Shown piece by piece: positions 45,496 to 57,129 of a DNA stretch of 64,000 bases; positions within the stretch are counted from its first letter, which is position 1, and every line of letters begins with the position of its first letter. Location of the stretch: NCBI RefSeq assembly GCF_932294415.1, contig NC_065535.1, forward strand, positions 93,512,862 to 93,576,861, written 5' to 3'. The notes beneath the pieces were generated by a model, which was given only the letters and a program-made list of their open reading frames with translations, was not told the origin of the DNA and did not search any database. The position numbers and the translations under genes were made by a program. Source of the DNA: Quercus robur (taxonomy: Eukaryota > Streptophyta > Magnoliopsida > Fagales > Fagaceae).

Positions 45496-46562
45496 ATCCA
45501 ATGTGCATGATCATAATATTATATACATGAACATGTTAACCGTCTCATATCATCAAAATTCATCATTTGTGCAACTAATTATTATAAGAATTAACTAAAT
45601 CAGAATACTTACCTATATGCACGACCTCTTGCAAATGATATGATGGTGGATCACTCTATAAAATATGGAATAATTTATTGCCCTTATTTCCTAGGATCAA
45701 TGCATAGATCTCTCACTTTCATGGTAGAGGAAATTATGCTTGCTATTGTATGCTGTCGATTTTGTGATATGCAATCTAGTGTCTTCAGATTTTGTGGATT
45801 AAGGACTCTTGAAAATGACTACAAGACTTCATCATCATGAGGTTGAGATGATAATTTTTAATGGATGATGTGCCTCAAATTTGATGGGTGAACCTTTTGG
45901 GGTTGAATTGGAAGGTGTTTTCGGGTGTCTAATGATTCTAGCTTTGGTATCTAGGGTTTTCAAAGGGTAATAGGGTTGGCTTGAGTGATGTGGAAATGTT
46001 GTTTAGGTGGTGGAGAAGAGATTGCTAATAAATTTTTGGTTGTGCTCTTTGTAAAGAGTGTTGTTGCATGAAAGCAACCTAATTTTTCTTTGCAAGAATA
46101 CAAAATTAAATAATGAAATTTTGATGAAGTCCTTTTTTATAATGATTTACTCTTGTATTATAAAGGAAAATGAATTTAATTTAAATTTTCCTCCCAATGC
46201 TCTTTCTCGGAATTTCTGAACTCATACTTACTCTCTTAGACGTTTAAATTGAAGTTAAGAGTCGAAATGATATACATTGTGGTACTTGTTTTACAAGAAA
46301 ATTGTTCCTCAATTAGTTGATTTGTGTAGCCATTCTATGACACAAACAACAAAGTCATAAGCTTTGAATTAAACGGCTAGTGACCTAAGAGATAAGACGT
46401 TGGCCAAGCAAGAATTTAAACTCAAAAGAAATTTAATCAAAACTCCCTCATTTACTCAAAAATTGCTTTGATAGTAGTTCTATTCTATATGTATTTCTAA
46501 CGATATTTGCTTGTGTTTTGAAAAGAGAGTTAGTCATACTTCTTATACTTGACAATCTAAGT
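45496..46562. other. Intergenic DNA, no gene recognised
   Basis: It contains the second copy of the short repeat (46310-46405). A 66-codon open frame at 45640-45840 resembles nothing I know. The right end abuts an LTR fragment. Confidence 0.45.
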
Positions 46563-47457
46563 ATAAGAAATAAATAACACGGTGATTTGTTTATGAATGG
46601 GGAAAACCTAATAGTAAAAACCCCACCGGGTGATTTTAAGGTCACCACTCTTGAAATTCCACTATTATCACAACAAGCGGTTACAAGTAAAGGAATCCCA
46701 ATACCTTATACCAACTTACAGTTGAACCTTTACCCTAATACTCAATTGGACTTGTTTTGTAGTGACAGTTTTTCCTTTTGATGTACAACTCCCAGTACGT
46801 GACTAACCAATTGCGCGGATCCCAGTACGCGACTTTAATTACCAACTAGAGAAGGTTGTTGGCTACAAAGTTTTTCAGTTCATCCCAACGATGAAGATCA
46901 AGAAGATGTTTGGTCACAAAACCTTACGGTGCACAAACATAGCAACTTCTTCACAAGAACGATGAACTAGGGCAAAACTGTGTCTCCGGTCACAATTTGC
47001 TTGAACAAACTTTGCTTAACACTTTTGCAAATTGTGAACACTTTGACGGCCCTTAAAATAATCTCTTTATATGTCTAGAGTTGTGAGAAAAGAAAGCCCA
47101 AACATATAAACATAGATTGGGGTCAAAACAGGACTTGAATTTTGTTTTTTATAAACCTCGACAGATACCATATCTGTTGAGCTGCTGTCAAGCCATGGGG
47201 CTGAACACCTCTTTTAAGCTTGATAGATGGCTAGCTGTTGAGCTAGTTGACGAGCTTTAATGATAGACACTTTTCAGCTTGAATCTTGGACAAACTTGCA
47301 TGACTTCAACCCTTGATCTTGAAACAAAATTTCTTGAAGTATTAAACACATCCTAGATCTACCTAAATACAAGTAAAGTGAGTTTTGTCAAAGGATTAGC
47401 CAATTACATAAAATAGTGACATATGTTCCTAACAAGTGAATCACATATGTCCTAACA
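46563..47457 (-). mobile_element. LTR fragment, minus orientation
   Basis: On the minus strand it begins TGTTAGGACATATGTG at 47457 and is similar to the solo LTR at 37367-38389 up to ACCGTGTTATTTATTT near 46570. The last 135 bp or so of that LTR are missing and replaced by unrelated sequence. Its start cuts the Copia element to its right just before the reverse transcriptase. No matching target duplication could be identified. Confidence 0.6.
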
Positions 47458-49191
47458 CAAAGAATTCATCTCTTCATGCATAGGCTTCAACCAACTTTGC
47501 TTATCCTTATGAGACTGTACTTCCTGAAAACTTTTTGGCTTCCTCTCTTTAGTAATCATAGTATACTCAGAAGTGGGATATCTAGTCGACGGAAGACGCT
47601 TTCTAGTAGAACTTCTCACCTGAGGTTCTACCATTTCTAGTGGAGGAGGCTGCTCCCCTTGCTCAACACCATTTGTATCTGTCACATCATTATCATCAAC
47701 ATTTGCTTGCTCATTAGGATCAAATACAGTTGGTTCATCACCATAATTCTCATCTTGTACCTCTTCCCTATTTGTGGCATTATCTAAGGAAGAAGAGGTA
47801 GGTGTAAGATTAGGAACACCTTCAACTGTAGCTTTAGGCTTCTTAGTTTTCTCAAAGTCTGCCAAGTTTTCATTCTCATGAAAAATTACATCTCGACTTT
47901 TGATCATCTTCTTTTCTTTAGGATCCCATAGCTTGTAGCCAAATTCTGCATTTCCATATCTAACAAATATACAAGGAGTGGATTTGCTATCAAGCTTTGA
48001 TCTTTGTTCCTTAGGCACATGAACAAATGCCTTGCACCTGAATACCTTCAAGTGAGAGTAAGAAACATCTTTCCCTGTCCATACTCTTCTTGGAATATCA
48101 AAATCCAAAGGAACCAATGGAGATCTATTAATTAGGTAGCATGCAGTCATAACAACTTCACCCCAAAATGACTTAGGTAGATTAGCCATTCTCAACATAC
48201 ATCTGATCTTCTTAACAATAGTGTGGTTCATCCTTTTTGCCACACCATTTTGCTGTAGGGTACTAGGAACTGTCTTCTCATGTCTAATGCCTTTCTCGGA
48301 GCAGTAACTCTTGAATTCATTAGATGTGTATTCACCTCCGTTATCACTACGGAGACACTTTAAAGGCTTCCATTTCTCTCTTTCCACCATGGCATGAAAT
48401 TTCATGAAGTGCTCAAATACCTGGTCTTTTGTTTTCAAAACATAAACCCACACATTTCGTGAAGCATCATAAAAATGTAACAAAATATTTATTGCCACCT
48501 AAAGTTTCAACATCAGAATAAACAAGATCTAATACATTAGGTTTTCTAGTAGAGGGTATATTAAATGAAACTCTATGTTGTTTACCAAATAAACAAAAGT
48601 CACAAGGATTTAGTGACGTACCTTTGGCAAAGGGAATGAGAGACTTCTTTGTCAAGAATTGCACCCTTTTTCACTTATGTGAGCTAACCGCCTATGCCAC
48701 AAGTTAGGTGAAGAATCCTCTTGAGCTGCATTAACAACATCCTTGCACAACTTTACTTGTGTCTTGTAAAGTGTACAACAAATCTTCCCTCTAGCAAACA
48801 CCAATGATCCTTTGCTAAGTCTCCATTTTCCATCATGGAAATAATTGCCATAACCTTCTTTATCAAGAACATGAGTGGAAATCAAATTTAGGTGAATATC
48901 CGGAACATGTCTCACATCCTTCAAAATCAAGGTGTATCTAGTGTTAGCCCTAACACATATATCACCAATTCCCACAATGTCAGCATAACTATCATTGCCC
49001 ATCTTCACTCTCCCAAAGTTTTCCGCTTTGTATGAAGTGAATAACTCCTTTCTAGGAGTGACATGGCAGGAAGCAGCTGAATCAATCACCCATTCAACAT
49101 AAGGATCTAAAACTGTACAACAATCATCTTGTCCTATGGCTAGAACCTCATCTTCCAACACTATAACAGCAGCAGTGTTCTCATCATCCAC
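47458..49191 (-). pseudogene. pol: Copia pol fragment (protease, GAG-pre-integrase, integrase), broken
   Basis: Protease motif VIDSAASCH is near 49090 and LWHRRLAHISEKG (GAG-pre-integrase) near 48690. The integrase zinc-binding part (CDFCLFGKQH) comes next. The catalytic core has SDNGGEY at about 48340, but the third catalytic position reads QQNGVAKRMN where active Copia integrases have a Glu (AERMN), so the catalytic Glu is Lys here. A linker and the beginning of the reverse transcriptase (QEVQSHKDKQSWLKPMHEEM) follow before the cut at 47457. One frameshift lies near 48660 and another near 48480. It cannot produce active enzymes. Confidence 0.85.
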
Positions 49192-49965
49192 CCTTTTCTA
49201 ATTTTTATCCTCTTTCTATTTGTTTTTCCAAGCCTTGCAGTTCCTTTTTATATGACCTTCTTTATCACAGTAAAAGCATTTGAATTTTCCTTTTGATTCT
49301 GATCAACTTCTAGATTTACCTCGCCCTTTAGAACTTCTACTCTTACTTCTCCCCCTGTTCTCTGTGACAAGAGCATGTGCAATATCCTTGCCCATATCAT
49401 TTCTTCTAGTTTCTTCATTAAGCAAACTATCTTTAACCATGGCTAGTTGTAACACACCATTCGGAGCAGAATTACTAAGTGACACTACCAGAGTCTCCCA
49501 ACTGTCAAGTAAGGAACTCAGAAGCAATAAAGCTTGCAACTCATCATCTATTACTAGCTTCATTATAACCATCTGATTAACCAAGTCTTGGAACTCACTA
49601 AGGTGCTCGGCAATGGACTTACCCTCTTTAAGCTTCAAATTCACAAGCTTTCTAGCAATAAAAGCTTTATCTTGAGCTGTCTTTCTTTCATAAAGACTTC
49701 TTAATTTTTCCCAAAGAGCCTCTACATTTGTTTCCTGAGACACGTGGTGAAAAACACTGACATCGATGCATTGTCTAATACACCCGATAGTTTTTTTATT
49801 TAATTTCTCCCAGTCTCTATTTGACATATCACTAGGCTTAACACTATCACCCTCAATAGGGTCATGCAAATCCTTGCAATAAAGGACGTCCTCCATCATT
49901 AGCTTCCATATCGAATAATTCGATGCTGAGAGTTTAACCATAGTATTCATAGTCATATTCTCCAT
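49192..49965 (-). pseudogene. gag: Copia gag of the truncated element
   Basis: It starts MENMTMNTMVKLSASNYSIW, a typical Copia Gag start, with the capsid-like region LNLKLKEGKSIAEHLSEFQ. A basic RGRSKSRSSKGRG stretch precedes a single zinc knuckle CFYCDKEGHIKRNC at about 49270-49229. An in-frame TGA at 49303-49305 separates the main part from the knuckle. Two TAG codons follow before the protease. All three stops are compatible with C-to-T changes of CGA or CAG. Confidence 0.85.
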
Positions 49966-50021
49966 TTAATCCAACACAAGACAATCAAACCCAAGCAACC
50001 AAAAGCTCTGATACCACTTAT

Positions 50022-50793
50022 TGGGGAAAAATCCTAATCCCCTCTATGTTTATGTGTGAATTAAAATATATAACTACCAAGTAATAGCAATATTATGGAA
50101 ACAAAAAAATTCCAACAAGCACCACATAAACACAATCACACAAGAATACCAAATCTTACGTGGAAAACCCTTTAGTGTAGAGGGAAAAACATCGGGGCAA
50201 CTCCGAAAAATATCCACTATGAAATAGAGATTACAACTATCAAGTTTATGCTAAACTTAAGTCCACAATAAATTGGATATACAACAAATAAATCTCAAGG
50301 AGTGAATACAATCTCACCACAAAGCCAGTAGCAAAATCTTCCTCTGAATACTCTAACTCTCCATGGTTATAGTACTCAAAAACTCCATAAGAACTCCACC
50401 AATTTATCTTCCTTGTGTGTAACTTGAGCAAAGAAAAATGTCTCATTTTTCTTTTTCACTCTCTCACACTCTCACTGTGTTTCTCTCTATTTTTCGGATT
50501 GCACCTCTTAGCTGAAGCTCTCTTTGGAACTTACACAAAAATTGGCCGAATTGCTCTTTGTTTCTGCTTCAGCTTCCCACAAGGCCGAATGGCCTTTGCT
50601 TCTTTATTTTCTTTTCTTCAGCGTGTCCCACATGCCTTGCAACACTTCTCATTAAGAGAAGTCAGACCTCTCCATGCTTTGGCCATTTCTCAATAAATGA
50701 AAAAGCTTGCTTTGAAGACTTTTGGAATGAGCTCATAAATGAGCTTTGACAAGGCAAGTGGGCTGGAAAAAAGGGTGTCACGTGCACCCAACA
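50022..50793 (-). repeat. 5' LTR of the truncated Copia element
   Basis: On the minus strand it starts TGTTGGGTGCACGTGACACC and ends GGATTTTTCCCCA, 772 bp, directly before the spacer and primer-binding site. Confidence 0.8.
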
Positions 50794-50920
50794 TGAATGT
50801 GGGCATGGCTCCAATAATAGGGTGGCTGATAGGATTGGGTTCTATAAAAGGTAGTGTGACATACTGCGAGTAAGCTATGGGAACAACTTAGATTGCTATA
50901 ATCAAAAGCCTTTTGCCTAA
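50794..50920 (+). pseudogene. Chitinase copy E: 3' fragment of exon 3
   Basis: The last 127 bases of a GH19 gene, from within the LECGHG motif to the TAA at 50918-50920. Everything upstream was lost or displaced when the Copia element inserted. It has an internal TAG (TAT changed to TAG in the KRYC position, near 50854). The sequence and flank match copies C and F best. Confidence 0.9.
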
Positions 50921-51562
50921 ATAGCTTTGGTCCAAGGCAAAAATATGTTTAGCCAACTACGATAAGGAGACAATATAAACATATAAATTGGTGATTTTGT
51001 TGTTCCACAAGATATCTCTAAGCTTACAAATAAATAAAGAATGAATTATATAAATTTGAGTACTTTCTAAATTATTCACTGCTTTGTTGGCTACTTCTGG
51101 TACGATGCTCACAAAGTCAACTGGGTATGATGCTCTCTTAATTAAAAAGAGATTGAATCATATTGGGTACCAATCTGCATAGGAGCCCTAGATGTCTACT
51201 TCAAAGTGAAACAAAGTATCACTCAAACAATTTTTGAACACTTTTGAATTATGATTATTTTTAACTATCCAAAATACTTCAATTATCCATGGATGACATT
51301 AGCCAAACTCTTCAAGATTTTTACATGCTTTCTTCCTTTGTTCCTACTTATATGGACAATCAATACTGTCATGTGTGATTGCCAAGTGCCAACTCAATAT
51401 GAAATCGGATCTTTAAGAAGCAATCTTACTTGAACTTACATTTTAAAGCTTTAATATCAAAAGTACTCTAATATATTTACTACTAGTGGGTAGTTTTTCA
51501 CCTTTAAAATACAGACAATATTTTCAGACCAAATCACTGCCAATTCAACATACTAGATGATA

Positions 51563-51900
51563 TTCCGTGTGATGTGTGTATACTTTACAATTTTATTTGA
51601 AATAATTTTTATATATATTAAAACATATTATAATACTTATTTTGTTGTATAGTATTTATGTTTGTCCACAATATTATTGAATACTTTGAAAATTTATTTA
51701 TTTTATTTCATATTTATCAAAAAAAAAATTCTGTGTGATGTGTGTATACTTTACAATTTTATTTGAAATAATTTATATATATATATATATATATTAAAAC
51801 ATATTATAATACTTATTTTGTTGTATAGTATTTATGTTTGTCCACAATATTATTGAATACTTTGAAAATTTATTTATTTTATTTCATATTTATCAAAAAA
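51563..51900. repeat. Tandem duplication of an about 165-bp unit
   Basis: GTGTGATGTGTGTATACTTT begins both units (about 51567 and 51732) and both end in ATTTCATATTTATCAAAAAA. Copy 1 of the block (39640-39790) has one, more diverged, unit. Confidence 0.85.
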
Positions 51901-54031
51901 AATTGTATAACACTATAAGATTATAACATGTTATAATATTTACAGTTAAAATTAGAATTTATTTTTAAATTGATTAAATGATTTTGAAATATATAAATAA
52001 GAATTTAAAACATAAACTACTTTTATATCCTAAAATTATATAAATTTAAGAAACCTCCCAAACATTTCTTCAACCTCTCTATTCTCATAACCAAATATGG
52101 AGACTTCAATCTCAAACACTCAATTCATTATCTCAATGAAATTAAGGAAATCATTTGTGATTATGAGTATCAATATAAAGAGAACGTGATTAAACAAAGA
52201 AAAATCGGCTATGAGCACATCCATTTATCAAAATTTAATTATTTTTAGTTGGGCTTCTGAATCCTTAAAAAAAAAAAAAAAAAAAAGGAAAACACTTTGA
52301 AATCATCATTAATTTTTATTTTATCACTATAACAGTAAAAAACCTACAAAAAAACCTACACATTATGAGTTCTAAGAAAAAGCTAATTTCATAAATAATC
52401 ATTTAGAATGTTTCTTTTTCTTTCTCTTTAGTTCTAAAATAAAATACATTTATGACATTCCCAAACCAAAATCTCAAACACCCAATGATTTAAAGTGAAT
52501 CACAACCTTCATAAAATCCAACGTCCAACTTCAACATCAAAACCATAAGAAACCATCACTGAATAAAAAAAGGCAAGCACCTTTCCTTATTTATAGCCTA
52601 CTCATACGGGTTAGGATCAAATGGTATAACAATGTTGGAGTTATGTAAGTGTCATTGTAAGGTTGAAGACTTGAAGGTAAATGACACCGTTTTTGGCTTG
52701 AGTGTATTTAAGATGAGATGACATGGAGAGTTGTGAGCATGTGCATATAAATGAGTAGAACTAAAAATGGTGAATGGAAATGCAAATAGTTTTTTGTGTG
52801 AGAGAGAGGAAAAGTCTTGAAATATTGAACCAAATGAAACAAATAGTAGTCTTGAAACATTATTGAATAAAATGTAACAAGAAGTAGTATTGAAATATAA
52901 AATAAAAATAAATAAATAAATGAAGAGTCCCTATTTTTAAAGTTGTTCTTATCTCTTATATGGTTTAAGAGTATTTCAATTCTTTTTAGAGTGAACCACA
53001 TGGTAGAAACTCATGCTCTTCTGCATAAGGTCTCTGTTTTATTTATATATATATATATATATATAATTTTTTTTTTTGGAGGTGATTATTGCATAGGCAA
53101 TTGTATGTCCAGTCATTGGAGTGGAAAGTCAAGGCATTAGTAAATCAATTCATTCACAAGGTGGTCGTAAATGCCCTATTCCCTCATCCACAAGGTTCAT
53201 TGAATACGGAAGGAAGACTTTAAAATGCAGACACAAATCCTATTGCTATTGCTAATTGGCAGCACCCAAAGAGCAATTCAATCGGCAGATATAATGGCAT
53301 TAATGGACCACACCTTAGGATGATGACAATTGGGTCCATTTGGTAATATTGTTTTAGTAATGTTGTTTGTATTTTTTGGAAATATGTGTGGGTGAAAAAG
53401 TGTGTGAAAATACGTATAATGTTGTTTAAAAATTGAAAACATGTGTTTAAACTAACATTTGTATTTGGCTTTGAACTTAGTCAAGCCACCCTTGTCTTCT
53501 CTCAAAAATAAAAAAGCAACCCTTGTCGAGCTTCTTTGACATTTTTGAACAAGAGATCAATAATTACCAAACCAAAAATGGGGAATAAGAAAAAAAAAAA
53601 GGCTGTCATACTCTCTTTGAATTAATTCGTTCACAATCCAAAACATCTTGAAATCAAACAAGGATTGAAATCAAACATCTTCATACTATAATTATCCTTA
53701 TCCAATCCTAAACGTGTCTCTATGAAATATTCAACCGATCCTAGCCATGTTTCTAAACAATTCAAATACCATAAGCATGTTACTAGCATATTATTGAAAG
53801 CTAGAAACTAATTAAATAAAAAATCAACCAAAACATTATAAGGCCAGGGCTTCTAGGTGATTTTAGGAACGCATGACCAAAGTTACATATGCAAACTCCT
53901 TAATCAAGCCGGCATACGAGGGGGCCTTGAGGCAGAAATTCTACATTCTAACTATTCTAGCCTAAACTAGTTCCTATAGTAAAAGAACCTAAAACTATAA
54001 TAGCAGTCAAGATAAACCCATAACACTTTCC

Positions 54032-54041
54032 TATATATATA
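54032..54041 (+). promoter_or_regulatory. TATA box of chitinase F
   Basis: TATATATATA after AACCCATAACACTTTCC lies 42 bases before the ATG at 54083, leaving a very short leader. Confidence 0.6.
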
Positions 54042-54082
54042 GGTACATTCTCACCATTGCTTTGCACAAACACTCAAAAAAA

Positions 54083-55711
54083 ATGAAGCTCTTTTCTTTG
54101 CTACTTTTCTTAGCTTTCTTGCTCGGAGCCTCAGCAGAACAATGTGGATCACAGGCTGGGGGTGCTGTATGTCCAAGTGGGCTATGTTGTAGCCGATTTG
54201 GATGGTGTGGTAGTACCTCTGATTACTGTGGAAATGGTTGCCAGAGCCAGTGTACTTCTGGTGGTGGTTCCCCTACAACTCCATCTCCTACACCTAGTGG
54301 TGGTGGTGGCGATGTTGGCAGCCTTATCAGTGCGTCTCTTTTTGATTAAATGCTTAAATATAGGAACGATCCAAGATGTAAAAGTAATGGATTCTACACT
54401 TACAATGCTTTCATTGCTGCTGCTAGATCTTTCAATGGCTTTGGCACAACTGGTGATGTTACCACACGTAAAAGAGAGCTTGCGGCTTTCTTAGGTCAAA
54501 CCTCTCATGAGACCACAGGTTAGTTCCACTACTAAAGATGAAATATAAAATATATAAAATTGATATCGGTGGTAAATCCATCATATGAAAATGATGTTAT
54601 TTTAATAAAAATTAATTGACCATATCAAGTGAAGAATACCTTATCACTAACATTATTGAACTGTATATCTCCCATATAATAAATAAGTGTACGTTTATTG
54701 TAACTATTTTCACTTAAAAAAGAAAAAGAAAAAACTGTATAAAATACAACTGTACATAAAAATAAATGTGAGTATGTGCTTCAAAAAATTATACCGGGCC
54801 CGTAGTTTTTGTAGTGGACTAGCTCTAAAATTACATTCCAATCAGGGTTATAGTATAATGGACTTTGACTTGGGTTACAATCAGGCCCGTAGTTTTTGTT
54901 TGTTTGACTTAATTTTAATTGCAAAAGGTGGTTATATTTTGTGTAGGAGGGTGGGCAAGTGCACCAGATGGTCCATATGCATGGGGATATTGCTTTGTTA
55001 CGGAAAATAACAAGCAAACTTATTGTACCTCAACATCTTGGCCATGTGCTCCTGGAAAACAATATTATGGTCGGGGACCTATCCAACTCACTCAGTAAGT
55101 TTTTAAAACCATAAATTTGTTACTAAATTAGGGAAAAATTTTATTTTCACAAATATTGATATGACTTATTATAATTGGTGTATAATAAAGTGGTGTGAGT
55201 GATGGACTTAAGTGTTATTGATATGATCCAATCACAACAAATCATGTTAACATTGTGAAAAATGTCGTGTCTGATGACTTTTGTGACTTTGTTTATCAAA
55301 GACTTTGACCCTAATTTTGATGGTTCATCAACTTTTATTAGCAACTACAACTATGGGCAAGCTGGTAATGCCGTTGGAGCTGATCTCATAAATAATCCAA
55401 ATCTTGTAGCCACAGACCCCACCTTATCGTTCAAGACAGCCATATGGTTTTGGATGACCCCTCAAGCAAACAAGCCATCTAGCCACGATGTCATCATTGG
55501 AAATTGGAGACCCTCTGCTGCTGACACATCAGCTGGTCGAGTTCCGGGCTATGGTGTAATCACCAACATTATCAATGGTGGCCTTGAATGTGGCCATGGC
55601 TCCGATAATAGGGTGGCTGATAGGATTGGGTTCTATAAGAGGTATTGTGACATATTTGGAGTAAGTTATGGGAACAACTTAGATTGCTATAATCAAAAGC
55701 CTTTTCAATAA
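54083..55711 (+). pseudogene. Chitinase copy F: class I (hevein domain plus GH19), one nonsense codon
   Basis: Exons are 54083-54518, 54947-55094 and 55342-55711; joined they give a 317-residue frame broken once. Signal peptide residues 1-18 are followed by a hevein-type chitin-binding domain with all eight cysteines (EQCGSQAGG...[17 protein letters not shown]) and a Pro/Thr/Ser/Gly hinge. The GH19 domain starts near residue 78. Codon 89 is TAA (54347-54349) where the other copies have a sense codon (GACAAA versus GATTAA). Otherwise catalytic Glu143 (SHETTG) and Glu165 (YCFVTE), splice sites and C-terminus are all present. This is the only copy with a chitin-binding domain and shows the ancestral class I layout. 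If transcribed, it would release only a truncated hevein-like peptide of 88 codons including the signal. The allele may be intact in other individuals. Confidence 0.9.
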
Positions 55712-56240
55712 ATAGCTTTGGTCCAAGGCAAAAATATGTTTAGCCAACTACAATAAGTAGACAATATAAACATATAAATTGGTGATTTTGTTGTTCCATA
55801 AGAGATCTCTAAGCTTAAAAATAAATGAAGAAGAATTATATAAAATTTGAGTACTGGTAATTAATATTGTAGCTAGCTTTACCAAACTGTACGTCCGATT
55901 TTATATTACTTTCGAAATTCTAAACTATTCATTGCTTTGTTGGCTACTTTGGGTAAGATGCTCACAAATTCAATTGGGTATGATGCTCTCTTAATTAAAA
56001 AGAGATTGAATCATATTGGGTACCAATCTGCATAGCTGCCCTAGATGTCTACTTCCAAGTGAAACGAAGTATCACTCAAAAAATCATTATGCTTGAAAAT
56101 ATATGAGCAAATAAGTGATCAAATTAAGGTTATTTTCCAGCAACACCTTTCAAACAATTTTGAACACTTTTGAATTATGATTATTTTTAACTATCCAAAA
56201 TACTTCAATTATCCACGGATGACATTAGCCAGACTCTTCA
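55712..56240. repeat. 3' flank of chitinase F, partial third copy of the duplicated block
   Basis: It matches 38884-39375 and 50921-51310 (TAGCTTTGGTCCAAGGCAAA, then GCTTTGTTGGCTACTT and AATTATGATTATTTTTAAC). Homology stops near 56240, after GGATGACATTAGCCA. Confidence 0.75.
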
Positions 56241-56267
56241 AAATTTACATGCCACTGCCATTCCAAC

Positions 56268-56460
56268 TATGGCTAGTTTGAGGATGCTGCCTTGGGCATG
56301 CAAGGGCTAATCTCAATCACACTGCTCAAGCGCTCATAATCACCCGAGTGGCAGGAGCAGCATATTTCATTGTGGCTGACAAGACCGTTTTGGCAACTGC
56401 AAGGAGGAACTCCTTTGAGCAAATCTCTAAGAATGAAGCATAATATGGAATCACTAGCAT
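56268..56460 (+). pseudogene. Unidentified exon-like remnant
   Basis: One frame from about 56287 reads GCCLGHARANLNHTAQ, then ALIITRVAGAAYFIVADKTV and LATARRNSFEQISKNEA, then TAA and further YGITSMALVINV. The amino-acid composition and regular hydrophobic pattern look like real coding sequence from a membrane-associated protein, but I do not recognise the family. There is no start, no continuation upstream (TGA at 56281 or so) and the stop after NEA fits a CAA/CAG-to-TAA/TAG type loss. Probably a captured or retroposed gene piece. Confidence 0.35.
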
Positions 56461-56689
56461 GGCTTTAGTTATAAATGTTATTGGGCTTTAATACATATAG
56501 TTATATATGGAAATTAATCCATTCGAAGCCACACGATATCAATTCTTTTCTTCTTTTTTTTCCTTTTTTTTTGGTGCAGGGCACGTTGCCTCTTTCCTCT
56601 TTTCTTTTTTTGGGCTATGGGGTGGGTGTGATAGTTGTTTTGTTTTGTTTTTGTTTAACTAGACATGATTTTTTTTAAAAATAAATTAG

Positions 56690-56885
56690 GTGATTGCTTT
56701 TTTTTTTTGGGTCACTTTTTTGTATTAATTGACCATCATTTTTTAACAAAGGTGTATAAGTAAATTTATACAAACTCACTTATTTTATCCTTCCACTTTT
56801 CCACTCTCAACTAAACAAAAATGAGAGAAATTAATTTCTATCCTCCCACTTTTCCATCCCTTCAACCAAACTGATCCTAAAAAGG
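56690..56885. mobile_element. Decayed right half of a Tourist-like MITE
   Basis: It resembles 10809-10996: TGTAAATTTATA-like text, then CTATCCTCCCACTTTT and a right end CCTTCAACCAAACTGATCCT. The left TIR was not found. Confidence 0.6.
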
Positions 56886-57129
56886 TGCAGATTGCTATAT
56901 ATGCTAAAAGAAGAGAAAAAGTTAGGCACAAAAGAAGTTGAAGATGAAGCAAATACAAGAGAGAACACGATTTGAGTGATGAGATACATGAAAAAGCCGT
57001 ACATTAATGGAATTTTGAGGAAAGAAACTCATGCGAGTTAGTGAAACTGATTGTAATAGGGAATGAAAGAAAGATAGGAATAAATTTTTTTTTAAAAAAA
57101 TAATATTATTTCAATTCTACCATGTAATC

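Larger units (their letters stand above)
47458..50793 (-). mobile_element. Truncated Copia retrotransposon: 5' LTR, gag, protease, integrase; RT and 3' LTR missing
   Basis: Reading on the minus strand: 5' LTR 50793-50022, primer-binding site TGGTATCAGAGC at about 50006-50017, gag 49965-49303 and zinc knuckle, protease from about 49110, GAG-pre-integrase, then integrase to 47458, where an unrelated LTR begins. The element landed in exon 3 of chitinase E: its LTR end at 50793 joins chitinase sequence directly. Three in-frame stops (a TGA at 49303-49305 and two TAG near 49200-49220) and frameshifts near 48660 and 48480 show decay. Confidence 0.85.
50794..54000. repeat. 3-kb duplicated block (copy 2)
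   Basis: It is collinear with 38690-41765 and ends right at the promoter of chitinase F. It has private changes: a 165-bp internal tandem duplication (51563-51900), an A-run near 52269-52288, a TA microsatellite near 53045-53064, and extra sequence at about 53335-53450. In copy 1, the corresponding end leads, via about 500 bp of other DNA, to chitinase D. Confidence 0.8.
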
